Program-made: the position numbers and the translations under genes
The notes under the pieces: model-generated
Seen by the model: only the letters and a program-made list of their open reading frames with translations
What the model was told of the DNA's origin: nothing
Databases searched by the model: none
Assembly (NCBI GenBank): GCA_937922945.1
Contig: CAKZUP010000139.1
Coordinates: 1 to 64,000 of the forward strand
DNA: 64,000 nt
From: an uncultured Granulosicoccaceae bacterium
GTDB taxonomy: Bacteria; Pseudomonadota; Gammaproteobacteria; Granulosicoccales; Granulosicoccaceae
Direction: 5' to 3'
Shown here: piece by piece, positions 26,065 to 35,067 of the stretch
Layout of the letters: the number at the start of each line of letters is the position of its first letter
Numbering within the stretch: position 1 is the stretch's first letter

Positions 26065-26736
26065 TGTTATGGTCCATTTATGTTCTGCATGAGTTTGTCC
26101 GGATTATTCCGTCCCATTCACTTTATACGGTTCGCCTTGCATTGTTCGCCTTGCATTGTTCACCTTGCACTGGTCACTTTGTATAGTTCATGGCTAAGCA
26201 ACACAACTACTCAATCTTAACAGTGCAAACTTCAACTCACATGAGACTCGAGTCACGCGCACTGGCTCGCAAACGCGGTTCTATGTTCAACCTGGAAATC
26301 GTTTGCTGAGAAGTCAGTACTCTAAGTTAAATTTCAGTAGAACGAAACGCATCGCTTTGTGTCTGTTTTTGAACCGATCCTTGTGTAACAGTTAAGTGTG
26401 ATGGGGTTATCAATTTCCAATCGCTTGTGTATGCAAAAACGAATAAACATCGACTGTACTTTAGTCGAGGCTGTTTTAAGTTGTTGATTAGGAATGGAAA
26501 ATCAAATTGACCTTGTTTGCTTGTCAACAATGCCATGAGTACACTAGAACCCTAAAATCATTCGAATGAAATGAAAGAATATTTGAGTGAATCGTAAAGT
26601 TTGTATTGCCACCAACTCGCATCTTTGGATGGAGCGAGGAAAGCAAACTGAAGGTTGTAATTGAGAGACGGGTAAGTTTGCATTGCGATCGTGCGCTGTC
26701 ACGGTATTAGTCGCTGAATGGAATAACAACGGTCAA
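26065..26736. other. Divergent intergenic region between sctU and sctV
   Basis: The gap of about 670 bases separates the two secretion units and should hold promoters for both. It contains five 14-bp tandem units at 26117-26186 close to sctU. Two short minus-strand frames (26327-26536, 26544-26729) look random. The sctV frame is open back to a TTG at 26683. Confidence 0.55.
26117..26186. repeat. 14-bp tandem repeat upstream of sctU
   Basis: Five head-to-tail 14-bp units: TTCACTTTATACGG, two exact copies of TTCGCCTTGCATTG, TTCACCTTGCACTG, and GTCACTTTGTATAG. They lie about 55-120 bases upstream of the sctU start codon, where promoter elements or regulator sites would be expected. Confidence 0.85.
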
Positions 26737-28698
26737 GTGAATATACAAGCATATCTGCGAGATGCAACGGTTGCTTCTGGTAGCAGAAGCTCTAAAGCCA
26801 GTGATATCGTTCTGGCTTTACTCATCGTTGCAACCGTTGCGTTAATGATACTGCCGCTGCCAACGCTATTAATTGATTCTTTGGTGGCGATAAATATAGC
26901 CGTTGGGCTCATGCTCGTGCTAATGGGAATTTATATTAGCAACGCGCTTCAGTTTTCAGCCTTCCCAAGTATTTTACTTATCAGCACGTTATTCCGCTTG
27001 GCGTTGTCCGTGGCCACAACCCGGCTCATCTTGTTGCACGGCGATGCCGGTCATATTATCGATACGTTTGGCAACCTCGTGGTGGGTGGCAATCTGGTTG
27101 TCGGGCTAGTTGTTTTTCTTATTATCACGGTTGTGCAGTTTCTCGTTATAGCCAAAGGTGCTGAACGTGTGGCTGAAGTAGGAGCCCGATTTACACTCGA
27201 TGCCATGCCGGGTAAGCAGCTTTCAATAGATTCAGATTTGCGCTCAGGTTTAATCGATGCCAATGAGGCCAAAGAGATGCGCCGAGAGTTAGAGCTTGAA
27301 AGCAAATTACACGGCAGTATGGACGGTGCCATGAAGTTTGTGAAAGGCGATGCCATAGCCGGCATCATTATCATATTGGTGAATCTGATTGGCGGACTCA
27401 CCATCGGCATATTTCAACTTGGTATGGACACCAGTGGGGCAGTATCAAAATATTCCATATTAACTATTGGGGATGGATTGGTTGCACAAATTCCTGCACT
27501 GTTAGGAGCCATGTCAGCTGGTTTGATTGTGACACGTGCAACCGATTCGCTTAACGACCGGCATCTTGGGGATTCGATTCAAAAGCAATTTTCAGCAAAG
27601 CCTCGGGTATTGTTGGTTGCTGGTGTTATTTGTTTGTTACTGGCATTTATTCCAGGCTTTCCAAGTGCTGTGTTTTTGCTGATTGGTATGGTGCTGCTTA
27701 TTGGTGGCGCTTTTCTAGTACCGGGTTTCAGAGCGAAAATCGATCGACCCTTCAATCAGGTGCTTGACCGGCAAGCCGAAAATCCCCAGTTGGTGAACCC
27801 GGCGCAGGCAGAACAAGTGCAGCAGGCGATACCGCTCTTGCTTGAGCTGCCTAAAAGTCTGGCTCGCAACGAACATAACCAGCTGTTGAACGAACGAATT
27901 ACTGCGTGCGTCAATCAGTATCAATTAAGTTCCGGTGTTGCTATGCCGGATATTCGTATTCATTTTCGTCATGATGCTCAGAAGCAATGGGTGCTCTATG
28001 CTTTCGAAGTGCCCGTAGCGCAAGGCATCGTTAATAGCCAAACACAGGTTGATAGTATTGTTGTACAAATTCATGCTGCGTTGAGAAGAAATGGCACACT
28101 GTTTCTGGGTATTCAGGAAACGGGTCAGCTGCTAACGATCGCTTCAGCAACTTATCCGGAAATTGTGAAGGAAGTCCAGCGCAGTATTCCTGCCCAGAAT
28201 ATCGCTACGATATTACGTAATCTTGTCCAAGAAGAAATCTCAATCAGGAATATGCGTGGCATTCTGGAGGCGTTGGTTGAAGCCTCGCAGCATGAGAAAG
28301 AGGTTAACAATTTAACCGAGTTTGCTCGAATCGCACTGGCCCGGCAAACCTGCTATAAGTTCGCTCCACAGAATTCGCTTGATGCAATAGCGCTGTCACC
28401 ACAGCTTGAAGATCAACTCTCTAAATACGTGCGGGTTTCAGGCGGTATGCAACAGTTCGATATCGATCCGCATAATGCCAAACGGCTGAAAGAAAGTCTC
28501 GCAACGGCCATTGATACTTATCAGCCTAAAGTGCTACTAACCAGTGTTCGCTTACGTCGACATATCCGGGTTTTAATTGCGAAAGATTACTTTGATATAC
28601 CGGTGTTGTCATACAACGAACTCGTTGAATCCCTTGATCTGAACGTCATGCTTCAAGTAATGCCCGATGAGCATACCCCGCTAACGAGCGTCAGCTAA
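26737..28698 (+). CDS. sctV: T3SS export gate protein SctV (FlhA/YscV family)
   Basis: About eight TM helices span residues 20-310, beginning with SDIVLALLIVATVALMILPLPTLLIDSLVAINIAVG. The FHIPEP-type region follows: GARFTLDAMPGKQLSIDSDLRSGLID and AMKFVKGDAIAGIIIILVNLIGG. The C-terminal about 340 residues are the cytoplasmic nonamer domain. It forms the export gate with SctR/S/T. The chosen GTG puts the conserved region near the N-terminus; a TTG at 26683 would add 18 residues. The stop overlaps the sctC start (TAATG). First gene of the main operon. Confidence 0.95.
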   Translation: MNIQAYLRDATVASGSRSSKASDIVLALLIVATVALMILPLPTLLIDSLVAINIAVGLMLVLMGIYISNALQFSAFPSILLISTLFRLALSVATTRLILLHGDAGHIIDTFGNLVVGGNLVVGLVVFLIITVVQFLVIAKGAERVAEVGARFTLDAMPGKQLSIDSDLRSGLIDANEAKEMRRELELESKLHGSMDGAMKFVKGDAIAGIIIILVNLIGGLTIGIFQLGMDTSGAVSKYSILTIGDGLVAQIPALLGAMSAGLIVTRATDSLNDRHLGDSIQKQFSAKPRVLLVAGVICLLLAFIPGFPSAVFLLIGMVLLIGGAFLVPGFRAKIDRPFNQVLDRQAENPQLVNPAQAEQVQQAIPLLLELPKSLARNEHNQLLNERITACVNQYQLSSGVAMPDIRIHFRHDAQKQWVLYAFEVPVAQGIVNSQTQVDSIVVQIHAALRRNGTLFLGIQETGQLLTIASATYPEIVKEVQRSIPAQNIATILRNLVQEEISIRNMRGILEALVEASQHEKEVNNLTEFARIALARQTCYKFAPQNSLDAIALSPQLEDQLSKYVRVSGGMQQFDIDPHNAKRLKESLATAIDTYQPKVLLTSVRLRRHIRVLIAKDYFDIPVLSYNELVESLDLNVMLQVMPDEHTPLTSVS

Positions 28699-31010
28699 TG
28701 AATAGAACTATGTGTAAATCGCCGGCCCATGGAAGAACAATGCTCAACGCTATAATGGTCATCGGCTTTATGCTGACGCTACTCAGTCAGTGGTCGGCCG
28801 CTTATGCCGCGGATATCCCCAATTTTGATAAGCGGGTTTCCATTGCTGCCCGAGAACAGCCGGTGCACGCGTTCTTTAACGAATTATTTGGTGAGATAGG
28901 TGTGCCAGTTAAGGTCGATGCCAATGTTGTTGGTTCGGTCAACGGTGATTTTCGCGGTGCAGCCAGTGCCATTTACAAAGATGTTGAAAAAGCGTTTCAA
29001 TTAGTCATGTACTACGATCGCTCCACCGTATTCATTTACCCCGCCAATCAGGTGTCTCGCAATATCATCCCGATGAGTGAGCAGGTTGGAAAACGCGTGC
29101 TGTTCAATGCCAAGAAAATGCGCCTGAGCGATTCCATGAATAATGTGGAATGGTCCGATATGGGGCTTGTTGTCAGTGGAACCGATAGGTACCAGAAGCA
29201 AATAGAGTCTTATGCGCAAGCTATTCAACAACGAACAGCGACAAAGTCGGTAAAGCAGAGCGTGCCGCAGCCTGAAGCCAATGAAGTCATAAAGGTGTTC
29301 AAGCTGAAGTACGCCTGGGCTGATGATACAACCATTGTGTCCGGTGGCCAGGAACTCATGGTTAGAGGCGTGGCAAGCCTGCTTCGAACAGTGGTTGAGA
29401 CCGGTATGGTTGGTGTCGACACAACCGATAGCAATCAACGTACTCATCTTCCTCGAACAGAGCGGGGCTTACGGGGGCAGGGTTTACAAGCGGTTGGCCG
29501 CGAAGGTGGATCAAAAGCTGAGGGTCGTGGCGCAACAGCGAGCGTTAACACCAGTCGTGATACGCATAGCATGAACAGTACACGCATAGTCGCAGACCCG
29601 CTTAATAACGCGATCATCATTAGAGACCGGGCCGATCGCATGAGGAATTATCAAGAGCTCATTGAGTCTCTGGATATAGAGCCGCAAATGGTTGAAATAG
29701 AAGCGACCATTATCGATATGGATACCGATCGACTACGCTCTTTGGGCATCGACTGGCGCTATCAGAAAGATGGTACGAGTATTTTGTTTGGTAGTGGGGC
29801 TGATCAACTCGGGCTGAGCCAGTCTGCTGTATCTGATGGCTTGAATGGGTTTACACAAAACGTTCTGAATAACAAAGCCCGGTTTCTATCTCATGTTAAA
29901 GCACTCGAGACGCAAGGGGCCGCGCGTATTGTGTCCAAGCCGCACGTTATGACGCTGGCCAATGTCGAAGCTCTGCTGGATACAACAAGCACGTTTTTCA
30001 TACGAGTTGCCGGGCGTGAAGAGGTGGATTTATTCAATGTGTCTGTTGGAACCACAATGAGGGTAACGCCGCATGTGTTTGCTAATGGTGAGCGTTCTCA
30101 GATAAAAATGAAAATCGATATTATCGATGGCAGTCAATCGCAGCAAACAGTCGATGATATTCCTGTCATTGAAGAATCCACCATTAACACGCAAGCGATC
30201 ATTAACGCAGGGCAAAGTCTGTTAATTGGTGGCTTAGTCAGGGAATTCAAAACCACGGGCGTATCGAAAGTGCCTGTATTGGGCGATATACCCGGCCTTG
30301 GTGCATTGTTTCGCAGCAACCGTAAAACCAGTAGCAGAATGGAGCGTATGTTCCTGATTACGCCAAGGCTCAATACACAGGTATCGGCGGGTAAGCGTTA
30401 TTCGGTGCCGATAATATCCGGTAATGAAGGGCAGATTATTGAATCTGGCGCTGCCCGACTTAATCCCGCGCTTGCTGGATTGGCCTCAAGGGATGCAGCG
30501 TTTCCGATCAAGCCCACACTACCAGGCGGGCAAGCAAATATCGAGCTGTCCGTTTCCGATAATCGCAGACCAGTACCTGGCAAGGTTTCGGAGTCGCCAC
30601 CACAGAACAACAGAACAAGGCCACTACAACAACAACCCAACAGGCCGACTACGAATAATCAAATAGTGTCCCAAGGCTCAGGCGCGCAATCACAACATAA
30701 TGCGGCGGCGGTTGCCAACAAGCAGCAGGCATCAAGAGCAGCATTAGATGATCAGAGTGGCTGGCAAAGTGTTGGCAGCTCAACTGCTAAAACGGTAGCT
30801 AGCGACGATAACAGAATAAAAAAACAAGTTGCCCGTGTTCCAGCAACAGGCGAGAAGTTAGAGTTCAGACCAGCAGCTAACAATAAAGCCAACGCTGATG
30901 ATTGGATAGCATTACCTGAATCTGGGACATCCCAGCGATCAAACTCCTCGGTGCAAGTGATAAAAACCGGCACTGGCGAGCAAGATGGTTGGACTGAGAT
31001 AATCCAGTGA
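28698..31010 (+). CDS. sctC: T3SS outer-membrane secretin SctC with extended C-terminus
   Basis: A signal peptide ends at about SAAYAADIP (residue 38). N0/N1-type domains follow, e.g. VSIAAREQPVHAFFNELFGEIGVPVKV and RKxxL-type 'DRYQKQIESYAQAI'. The secretin core includes VEIEATIIDMDTDRLRSLGIDW and ends with VPVLGDIPGLGALFRSNRKTSSRMERMFLITPRL (about residue 560). Some 190 more residues follow, Pro/Gln/Asn-rich and with three short Trp motifs (Trp689, Trp736, Trp765). Pilotin-binding tails occur at this place in other secretins, but this one is long. Overlaps sctV and sctD. Confidence 0.93.
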   Translation: MNRTMCKSPAHGRTMLNAIMVIGFMLTLLSQWSAAYAADIPNFDKRVSIAAREQPVHAFFNELFGEIGVPVKVDANVVGSVNGDFRGAASAIYKDVEKAFQLVMYYDRSTVFIYPANQVSRNIIPMSEQVGKRVLFNAKKMRLSDSMNNVEWSDMGLVVSGTDRYQKQIESYAQAIQQRTATKSVKQSVPQPEANEVIKVFKLKYAWADDTTIVSGGQELMVRGVASLLRTVVETGMVGVDTTDSNQRTHLPRTERGLRGQGLQAVGREGGSKAEGRGATASVNTSRDTHSMNSTRIVADPLNNAIIIRDRADRMRNYQELIESLDIEPQMVEIEATIIDMDTDRLRSLGIDWRYQKDGTSILFGSGADQLGLSQSAVSDGLNGFTQNVLNNKARFLSHVKALETQGAARIVSKPHVMTLANVEALLDTTSTFFIRVAGREEVDLFNVSVGTTMRVTPHVFANGERSQIKMKIDIIDGSQSQQTVDDIPVIEESTINTQAIINAGQSLLIGGLVREFKTTGVSKVPVLGDIPGLGALFRSNRKTSSRMERMFLITPRLNTQVSAGKRYSVPIISGNEGQIIESGAARLNPALAGLASRDAAFPIKPTLPGGQANIELSVSDNRRPVPGKVSESPPQNNRTRPLQQQPNRPTTNNQIVSQGSGAQSQHNAAAVANKQQASRAALDDQSGWQSVGSSTAKTVASDDNRIKKQVARVPATGEKLEFRPAANNKANADDWIALPESGTSQRSNSSVQVIKTGTGEQDGWTEIIQ

Positions 31011-32071
31011 TTAACATGGTGCAGCTTAGTGTGGTTTCCGGGCTGCAGACCGGGGCGAAAATGAGTTTGAACCTGGATCAGTCCTATAGCCTGGGTGCAA
31101 CTATTGAGCACGATATTGTGTTTCGCCATCTTCATACCAGTGGCGTCAAGCTAGTCCCAGCAATAAATGGGCTGCGGGTATTCATTAGGGATGCATCGGA
31201 TACAGAAAAGGCTTGCGTTAATGGGGTTCCCGTTTCTGATACGGGCTCGGGCGTGTTGGTGCCGTACGGGCAAAGATTGCAATTGGGCGATACTACCTTG
31301 TTGTTCGAATACGAATCGCCTCGTTCAGATGACCTTGCTAACCGGATACAATCGACAGAGCCTAGCCCACGCGCCAACTTTGCAACACGCTTGTTACGCG
31401 TCGGCGGCCTATCGGTTATCGGGTTTGTGTTGCTCGGTATGGTGTCCTCGTACAACCATAATAGCCAAAAAAGTGAAAACAACAATATTGCAGCGCTAGA
31501 GTCCCGTCTAGCTCAAGCAAACTTTGCAGATCTCAGTGTCAATAGGGACGATGGCAAAATCTTTATGGTTGGCTATGTCGCTACCCGCGATCAAGCAATG
31601 CAGGTAGCCAATTTTATTGCGCAGCAGCCCGAGCCCATTATTAACAGAGTATTGGTTGATGAAGAGATTCGCGACCACATCAAAGATGTATTACGCATAA
31701 ACGGGGTAAGCGGCTCTATAGATTCAATGGGACAAGGTGAGTTTGTTGCCAATACCCGAATTAGTTCGCCGGAAAAGCTTGCCAGCTTGCAGTCATTAAT
31801 TAAAAAAGACGTACCTTCAGCTCGTTCGTTCAAGCTGATCAATGAACCGCCACCACAACCTCAGCCGGTTGCCAAGCAAACCTCGCCAGAACTCGACGCG
31901 GGTAAGCGTGTGGTGATGGTTAATTCCGATTCCCCAGCTTACGTCGTAACAGAGGACCACTCTCGTTATTTTGTGGGGTCAACGTTACCGGGCGGTTACC
32001 GAATTTCTGCTATCACCAATGGACGTGTCACGGTGGAAAAGCAGGGTGTTAAAACTGAGCTCAAATTTTAA
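31007..32071 (+). CDS. sctD: T3SS inner-membrane ring protein SctD (YscD/PrgH family)
   Basis: The 354-residue protein has an N-terminal FHA-like cytoplasmic domain (about 3-105), one TM (about 125-145, GLSVIGFVLLGMVSSY), and periplasmic ring-building (BON-type) modules to the end (NFADLSVNRDDGKIFMVGYVATRDQAMQVANFI). SctD forms the outer circle of the inner-membrane ring with SctJ. The start is GTG at 31007 overlapping sctC, or ATG at 31016 (MVQLSVVSG). The C-terminal segment VVMVNSDSPAYVVTEDHSRYFVGSTLPGGYRI resembles the end of other SctD proteins. Confidence 0.85.
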   Translation: MINMVQLSVVSGLQTGAKMSLNLDQSYSLGATIEHDIVFRHLHTSGVKLVPAINGLRVFIRDASDTEKACVNGVPVSDTGSGVLVPYGQRLQLGDTTLLFEYESPRSDDLANRIQSTEPSPRANFATRLLRVGGLSVIGFVLLGMVSSYNHNSQKSENNNIAALESRLAQANFADLSVNRDDGKIFMVGYVATRDQAMQVANFIAQQPEPIINRVLVDEEIRDHIKDVLRINGVSGSIDSMGQGEFVANTRISSPEKLASLQSLIKKDVPSARSFKLINEPPPQPQPVAKQTSPELDAGKRVVMVNSDSPAYVVTEDHSRYFVGSTLPGGYRISAITNGRVTVEKQGVKTELKF

Positions 32072-32081
32072 GGAGAAAATA

Positions 32082-32387
32082 ATGAGTGAACTAAATGCAG
32101 TACAGAGTCAGCTGAACGTCGGTTATAAAAATACAAACAGTGCTGCTGAGCCTGACAAAAACAGCAATTGGTATGAAACCATGGCGCAGGCCTGGGGCAG
32201 TGCATTGAACAATCAAGCCAGTACATTAGTCGAACAGGCAGCGCAGATCGCCAACGGGGAGCAGTCGCCAGAAGCCATCACTTTACTCACCGCTGAATCT
32301 TTGCGCATGCAGTTTCTCTCCAATAGTTCTCATACGGCTTTAACCAGTATGGGGTCGGCGCTTGAAACCATGGCCCGAAAGCAATAA
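32082..32387 (+). CDS. Putative T3SS needle protein (SctF-like)
   Basis: The 101-residue, helical, Cys-free protein sits between sctD and sctI, where sctF lies in Ysc-type operons. Two helices (about 28-52 and 62-101) separated by a short turn at GEQSPEAI fit the needle hairpin. The C-terminus ETMARKQ and the NWYETMAQAWGSALNNQ helix are shared with the 244-residue protein upstream at 23490. It lacks obvious identity to well-known needle sequences, so the call rests on size, fold pattern and position. Strong AGGAGA ribosome binding site at 32071-32076. Confidence 0.6.
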   Translation: MSELNAVQSQLNVGYKNTNSAAEPDKNSNWYETMAQAWGSALNNQASTLVEQAAQIANGEQSPEAITLLTAESLRMQFLSNSSHTALTSMGSALETMARKQ

Positions 32388-32408
32388 GCCGGCGAGGAGA
32401 TAAACACG

Positions 32409-32825
32409 ATGGAAGTACTGTCCAGTTCAATAAATACTATCAATAACGGTCTTGATTCGCTGAGCAAACCAGAAACGGTTGTTGCAGGTTATAACGTGAA
32501 CTTAAGCTCGGCTGAGCTCGCATTCTCTCACGCATTAGATCAGGCTGAACTTGCGCAACGGCATAGTAGTGCCGCTGAGGATTTATCAGCGCCCAGCGCA
32601 GTGCTCGAAGCATTAATGTCTCCGTTTTCACATATCGATGTGCAGGCTTCACAGTTAGCAGATTATGCCGAGCAGGCAGCCCAATCCGGGAGTACGCTAA
32701 ATCCAGGGGATGTGGTTATGCTTACAGCGAGAAGTCAGGAGTTTATGTTTCACAGTCAATTGCTTGCCAATATAGCGAACCGTACAACCGATGGGTTGCA
32801 GCAACTGTTTAGACAACAGAGTTGA
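32409..32825 (+). CDS. sctI: T3SS inner rod protein SctI
   Basis: The 138-residue protein has the typical SctI C-terminus: LNPGDVVMLTARSQEFMFHSQL, then NIANRTTDGLQQLFRQQS, the pattern 'pgdll.lq..l.ey.l..el.akv..k....l..llk.Q'. The N-terminal half is variable, as usual. SctI forms the adaptor between export gate and needle. The ribosome binding site GAGGAGAT precedes the ATG by 6-8 bases. Gene order D-needle-I-J follows Ysc-type loci. Confidence 0.88.
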   Translation: MEVLSSSINTINNGLDSLSKPETVVAGYNVNLSSAELAFSHALDQAELAQRHSSAAEDLSAPSAVLEALMSPFSHIDVQASQLADYAEQAAQSGSTLNPGDVVMLTARSQEFMFHSQLLANIANRTTDGLQQLFRQQS

Positions 32826-32837
32826 TTGGGGCAAACG

Positions 32838-33707
32838 ATGGAAAAACACAAACCAGTTAAACGCGCGCTCGTCATTGGTGTCGTTATGTTCTTGCTATCG
32901 GCCTGTAACGAAGAAACTGTGTACTCCAAGCTGAGTGAGCGTGAAGCCAATGAAATGATCGCGCTATTGGTCAGCTCTGGAATTGGAGCTCGTAAGGGTG
33001 CGGACAAAGACGGTAAGTTTAAAGTTCTAACTGAGTCTCAGAACTTTGCTACTGCAGTTAATGTGCTTAGCGTTAATGGATTTCCGCGTGAAACGTACAA
33101 TACGCTCGGAGATGTGTTTTCCAAAGAAAGTTTTGTCTCTTCGCCTCTGGAAGAGCGCGCCCGATTAAACTTCGCTTTATCTCAAGAGATTGCCAACACC
33201 TTATCGAGTATCGATGGGGTGTTGTTAGCGCGTGTGCATCTGGCGGTGCCACCTAGAGATGATCTTAGTAATAGCGTGCCGCCAGCGTCAGCTTCTGTGT
33301 TTATCAAACATCGAAGCGATGTCGACCTTAGCGGGAACACCAGCATGATAAAAAACCTGGTTGTAGATGGTATCGAAAATCTGGCCTATGAGGATGTAAC
33401 GGTAGCGTTCTTTAAGTCAGGCTATGGTTCATCGCCTAGCGTAGAACCAGCAACGCTGCTTAATGCGGCTGCTGATACCAGGCAAGTAGATGCGCAATCA
33501 ACGCTGAGTGGGCTGCGGCTTAGCTTGATACCGTCGATCAGCCCTACTGTGTTGGTGGCGTCGGCTCTGGGCTTTGGTTTGTTGCTCGTACTGGGTAGTT
33601 TCTGGCGGCGTAAGCCCTCAGTTGCGAACCACGATACGGTAAACCCGAATCAGATAAACCCGAATCAGATAAACCAAGATCCTGCTGGCAAGATCGACCA
33701 ACCATGA
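32838..33707 (+). CDS. sctJ: T3SS inner-membrane ring lipoprotein SctJ
   Basis: Lipoprotein signal RALVIGVVMFLLSAC (Cys23) is followed by the conserved YSKLSEREANEMIALLVSSGIGA and LNFALSQEIANTLSSIDGVLLARVHLAVP. A C-terminal TM lies at about 240-262 (TVLVASALGFGLLLVLGSF), after which a basic, Asn/Gln/Pro tail contains a 15-bp duplication (33641-33670). The ATG at 32838 is preferred; a TTG at 32826 would add MGQT. SctJ forms the inner ring on the periplasmic face. Overlaps the next gene by 4 bases. Confidence 0.93.
   Translation: MEKHKPVKRALVIGVVMFLLSACNEETVYSKLSEREANEMIALLVSSGIGARKGADKDGKFKVLTESQNFATAVNVLSVNGFPRETYNTLGDVFSKESFVSSPLEERARLNFALSQEIANTLSSIDGVLLARVHLAVPPRDDLSNSVPPASASVFIKHRSDVDLSGNTSMIKNLVVDGIENLAYEDVTVAFFKSGYGSSPSVEPATLLNAAADTRQVDAQSTLSGLRLSLIPSISPTVLVASALGFGLLLVLGSFWRRKPSVANHDTVNPNQINPNQINQDPAGKIDQP
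33641..33670 (+). repeat. 15-bp tandem duplication in the sctJ tail
   Basis: Two exact copies of AAACCCGAATCAGAT and a decayed third (AAACCAAGATCC) encode NPNQI repeats after the C-terminal membrane helix of SctJ. Confidence 0.85.
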
Positions 33708-34456
33708 ATAACCCCGACGCCAGACAAGCATCTATCCGGTATAAGCGAGCCACATTAGCCCGCACATTGTTGCAGGAGCACATCAAAGGCAATCTGGATT
33801 CCACCGTACACTGGTCATGGGATGTTCTCGATGCATTGCCCGATTGGTGTGCCATGAATCAGCCCGACCGCATGCAACTGCAATTGATCAGTGGCGCATA
33901 TTTACTGGCCCCTGCAATGCAACTTTGGATAGATCGGCGAGTTATTCAATCGGCAATAGCGATTATTGGCGAGAAAGCGTTTACCGATGCGCTTGCTTTC
34001 AATACTCCGCAGGCGTTTCCAACGGGCGATTTTCTCGACTTCGAGAACTACATTGGATTCAATGGCGGTGCGTTCAATAACAATGAACAATGCCGACATG
34101 GCTTGCATGGTGCATTCGAGCAGGCGGGCAACCAGGTTGTTAAGGCAAGTTTGCCCGCGAACACGCCAGAGCCGTTAGTAAAATTGTTGTGCCCAGAGAG
34201 CTTTCGAGCTGAAAGGGTAGCCCTGCGTGAGGGCTCGCTGAGCAATTCATTGCGAAAGGGCCTACTGAGCAATTCATTGTGCATGGCGCTTATCGAGCGT
34301 GCATTAGCCCATATAAATACCACTGGCGGGTCTACGTCTGAGGACCCTCCAGAATCGACAGATTTAACCGATCAGTCTATCCGCAGTAATCTATTCAATG
34401 GTGATGCTGTGCATGCGGATAATCGTGCCGATAGCACTGCGGGGCCGCCTCTATGA
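33704..34456 (+). CDS. T3SS accessory sorting-platform protein SctK-like
   Basis: The 250-residue soluble protein lies between sctJ and sctL with 4-base overlaps on both sides, the normal SctK place. LPDWCAMNQPDRMQLQLISGAYLLAPAMQLWIDRRVIQSAIAIIGEKAF resembles the central YscK region; otherwise the family is weakly conserved. SctK links SctQ pods to the inner ring. A 15-bp stretch is repeated at 34238-34252 and 34265-34279, giving a doubled LSNSL. The last 50 residues are polar and probably disordered. Confidence 0.65.
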   Translation: MNNPDARQASIRYKRATLARTLLQEHIKGNLDSTVHWSWDVLDALPDWCAMNQPDRMQLQLISGAYLLAPAMQLWIDRRVIQSAIAIIGEKAFTDALAFNTPQAFPTGDFLDFENYIGFNGGAFNNNEQCRHGLHGAFEQAGNQVVKASLPANTPEPLVKLLCPESFRAERVALREGSLSNSLRKGLLSNSLCMALIERALAHINTTGGSTSEDPPESTDLTDQSIRSNLFNGDAVHADNRADSTAGPPL

Positions 34457-35067
34457 CCTTGCTGTCACTGATTTCAGACAAACGTGGTTTTTTGGCCACC
34501 GATCAGCTGGTTTACAGTGCCGATGAACTGTCGTCGTTAACAGAAGCTTCTGAGCTTGTTGAGCGCCTGCGAGATTCTGTTGCGCGTCAGGCAGAACTGG
34601 AAGCCGACGCAAAACAAGAAGGGTATTCGGCTGGGTATAAAGAAGGTGTGCTTCAGGCAAAAGCTGCGTATGAAAAAAAACAAGCCGACATGTTGCTCGA
34701 ATTACAAACAGCTTACGAGCAGGATGTTGTCGATACGCGTAACGCGTGCGCCACACTGGCCATAGACATTGTTCGAAAAATAGCCGGCAACGTTGCGCCA
34801 GCAGATTGGTTGTACGCCGAGGCTTGCACAGCGGCAGCAGAACTGATTGATCAAAGCGCTCTGGTTTTACGCGTACACACTGATCATTACGCTGATATGT
34901 TGGAACGCGTGAATGAGCGCGACGTTTTTGAGCGCGTTGTTGTCGATGAAAGCCTTGCAGCGGGTGCGTGTTTTATCGATACGCGATACGGCGCCATTGC
35001 CATTGATCTTGAAACTCAGATGCAGCAAGTGCTCAAAATATTGAACACGGACGATGCCGAACCATGA
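34453..35067 (+). CDS. sctL: T3SS ATPase stator SctL (YscL/FliH family)
   Basis: The 204-residue protein has a helical N-terminus with Ala/Glu-rich coiled coil including a FliH-type GYSAGYKEGVLQAKAAYEKK segment. The C-terminal V-ATPase-E-like domain follows: ATLAIDIVRKIAGNVAPADWL and ALVLRVHTDHY, then VVVDESLAAGACFIDTRYGAIAIDLETQ. It binds the ATPase SctN and the C-ring protein SctQ. Overlaps sctK and sctN by four bases each. Confidence 0.88.
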   Translation: MTLLSLISDKRGFLATDQLVYSADELSSLTEASELVERLRDSVARQAELEADAKQEGYSAGYKEGVLQAKAAYEKKQADMLLELQTAYEQDVVDTRNACATLAIDIVRKIAGNVAPADWLYAEACTAAAELIDQSALVLRVHTDHYADMLERVNERDVFERVVVDESLAAGACFIDTRYGAIAIDLETQMQQVLKILNTDDAEP

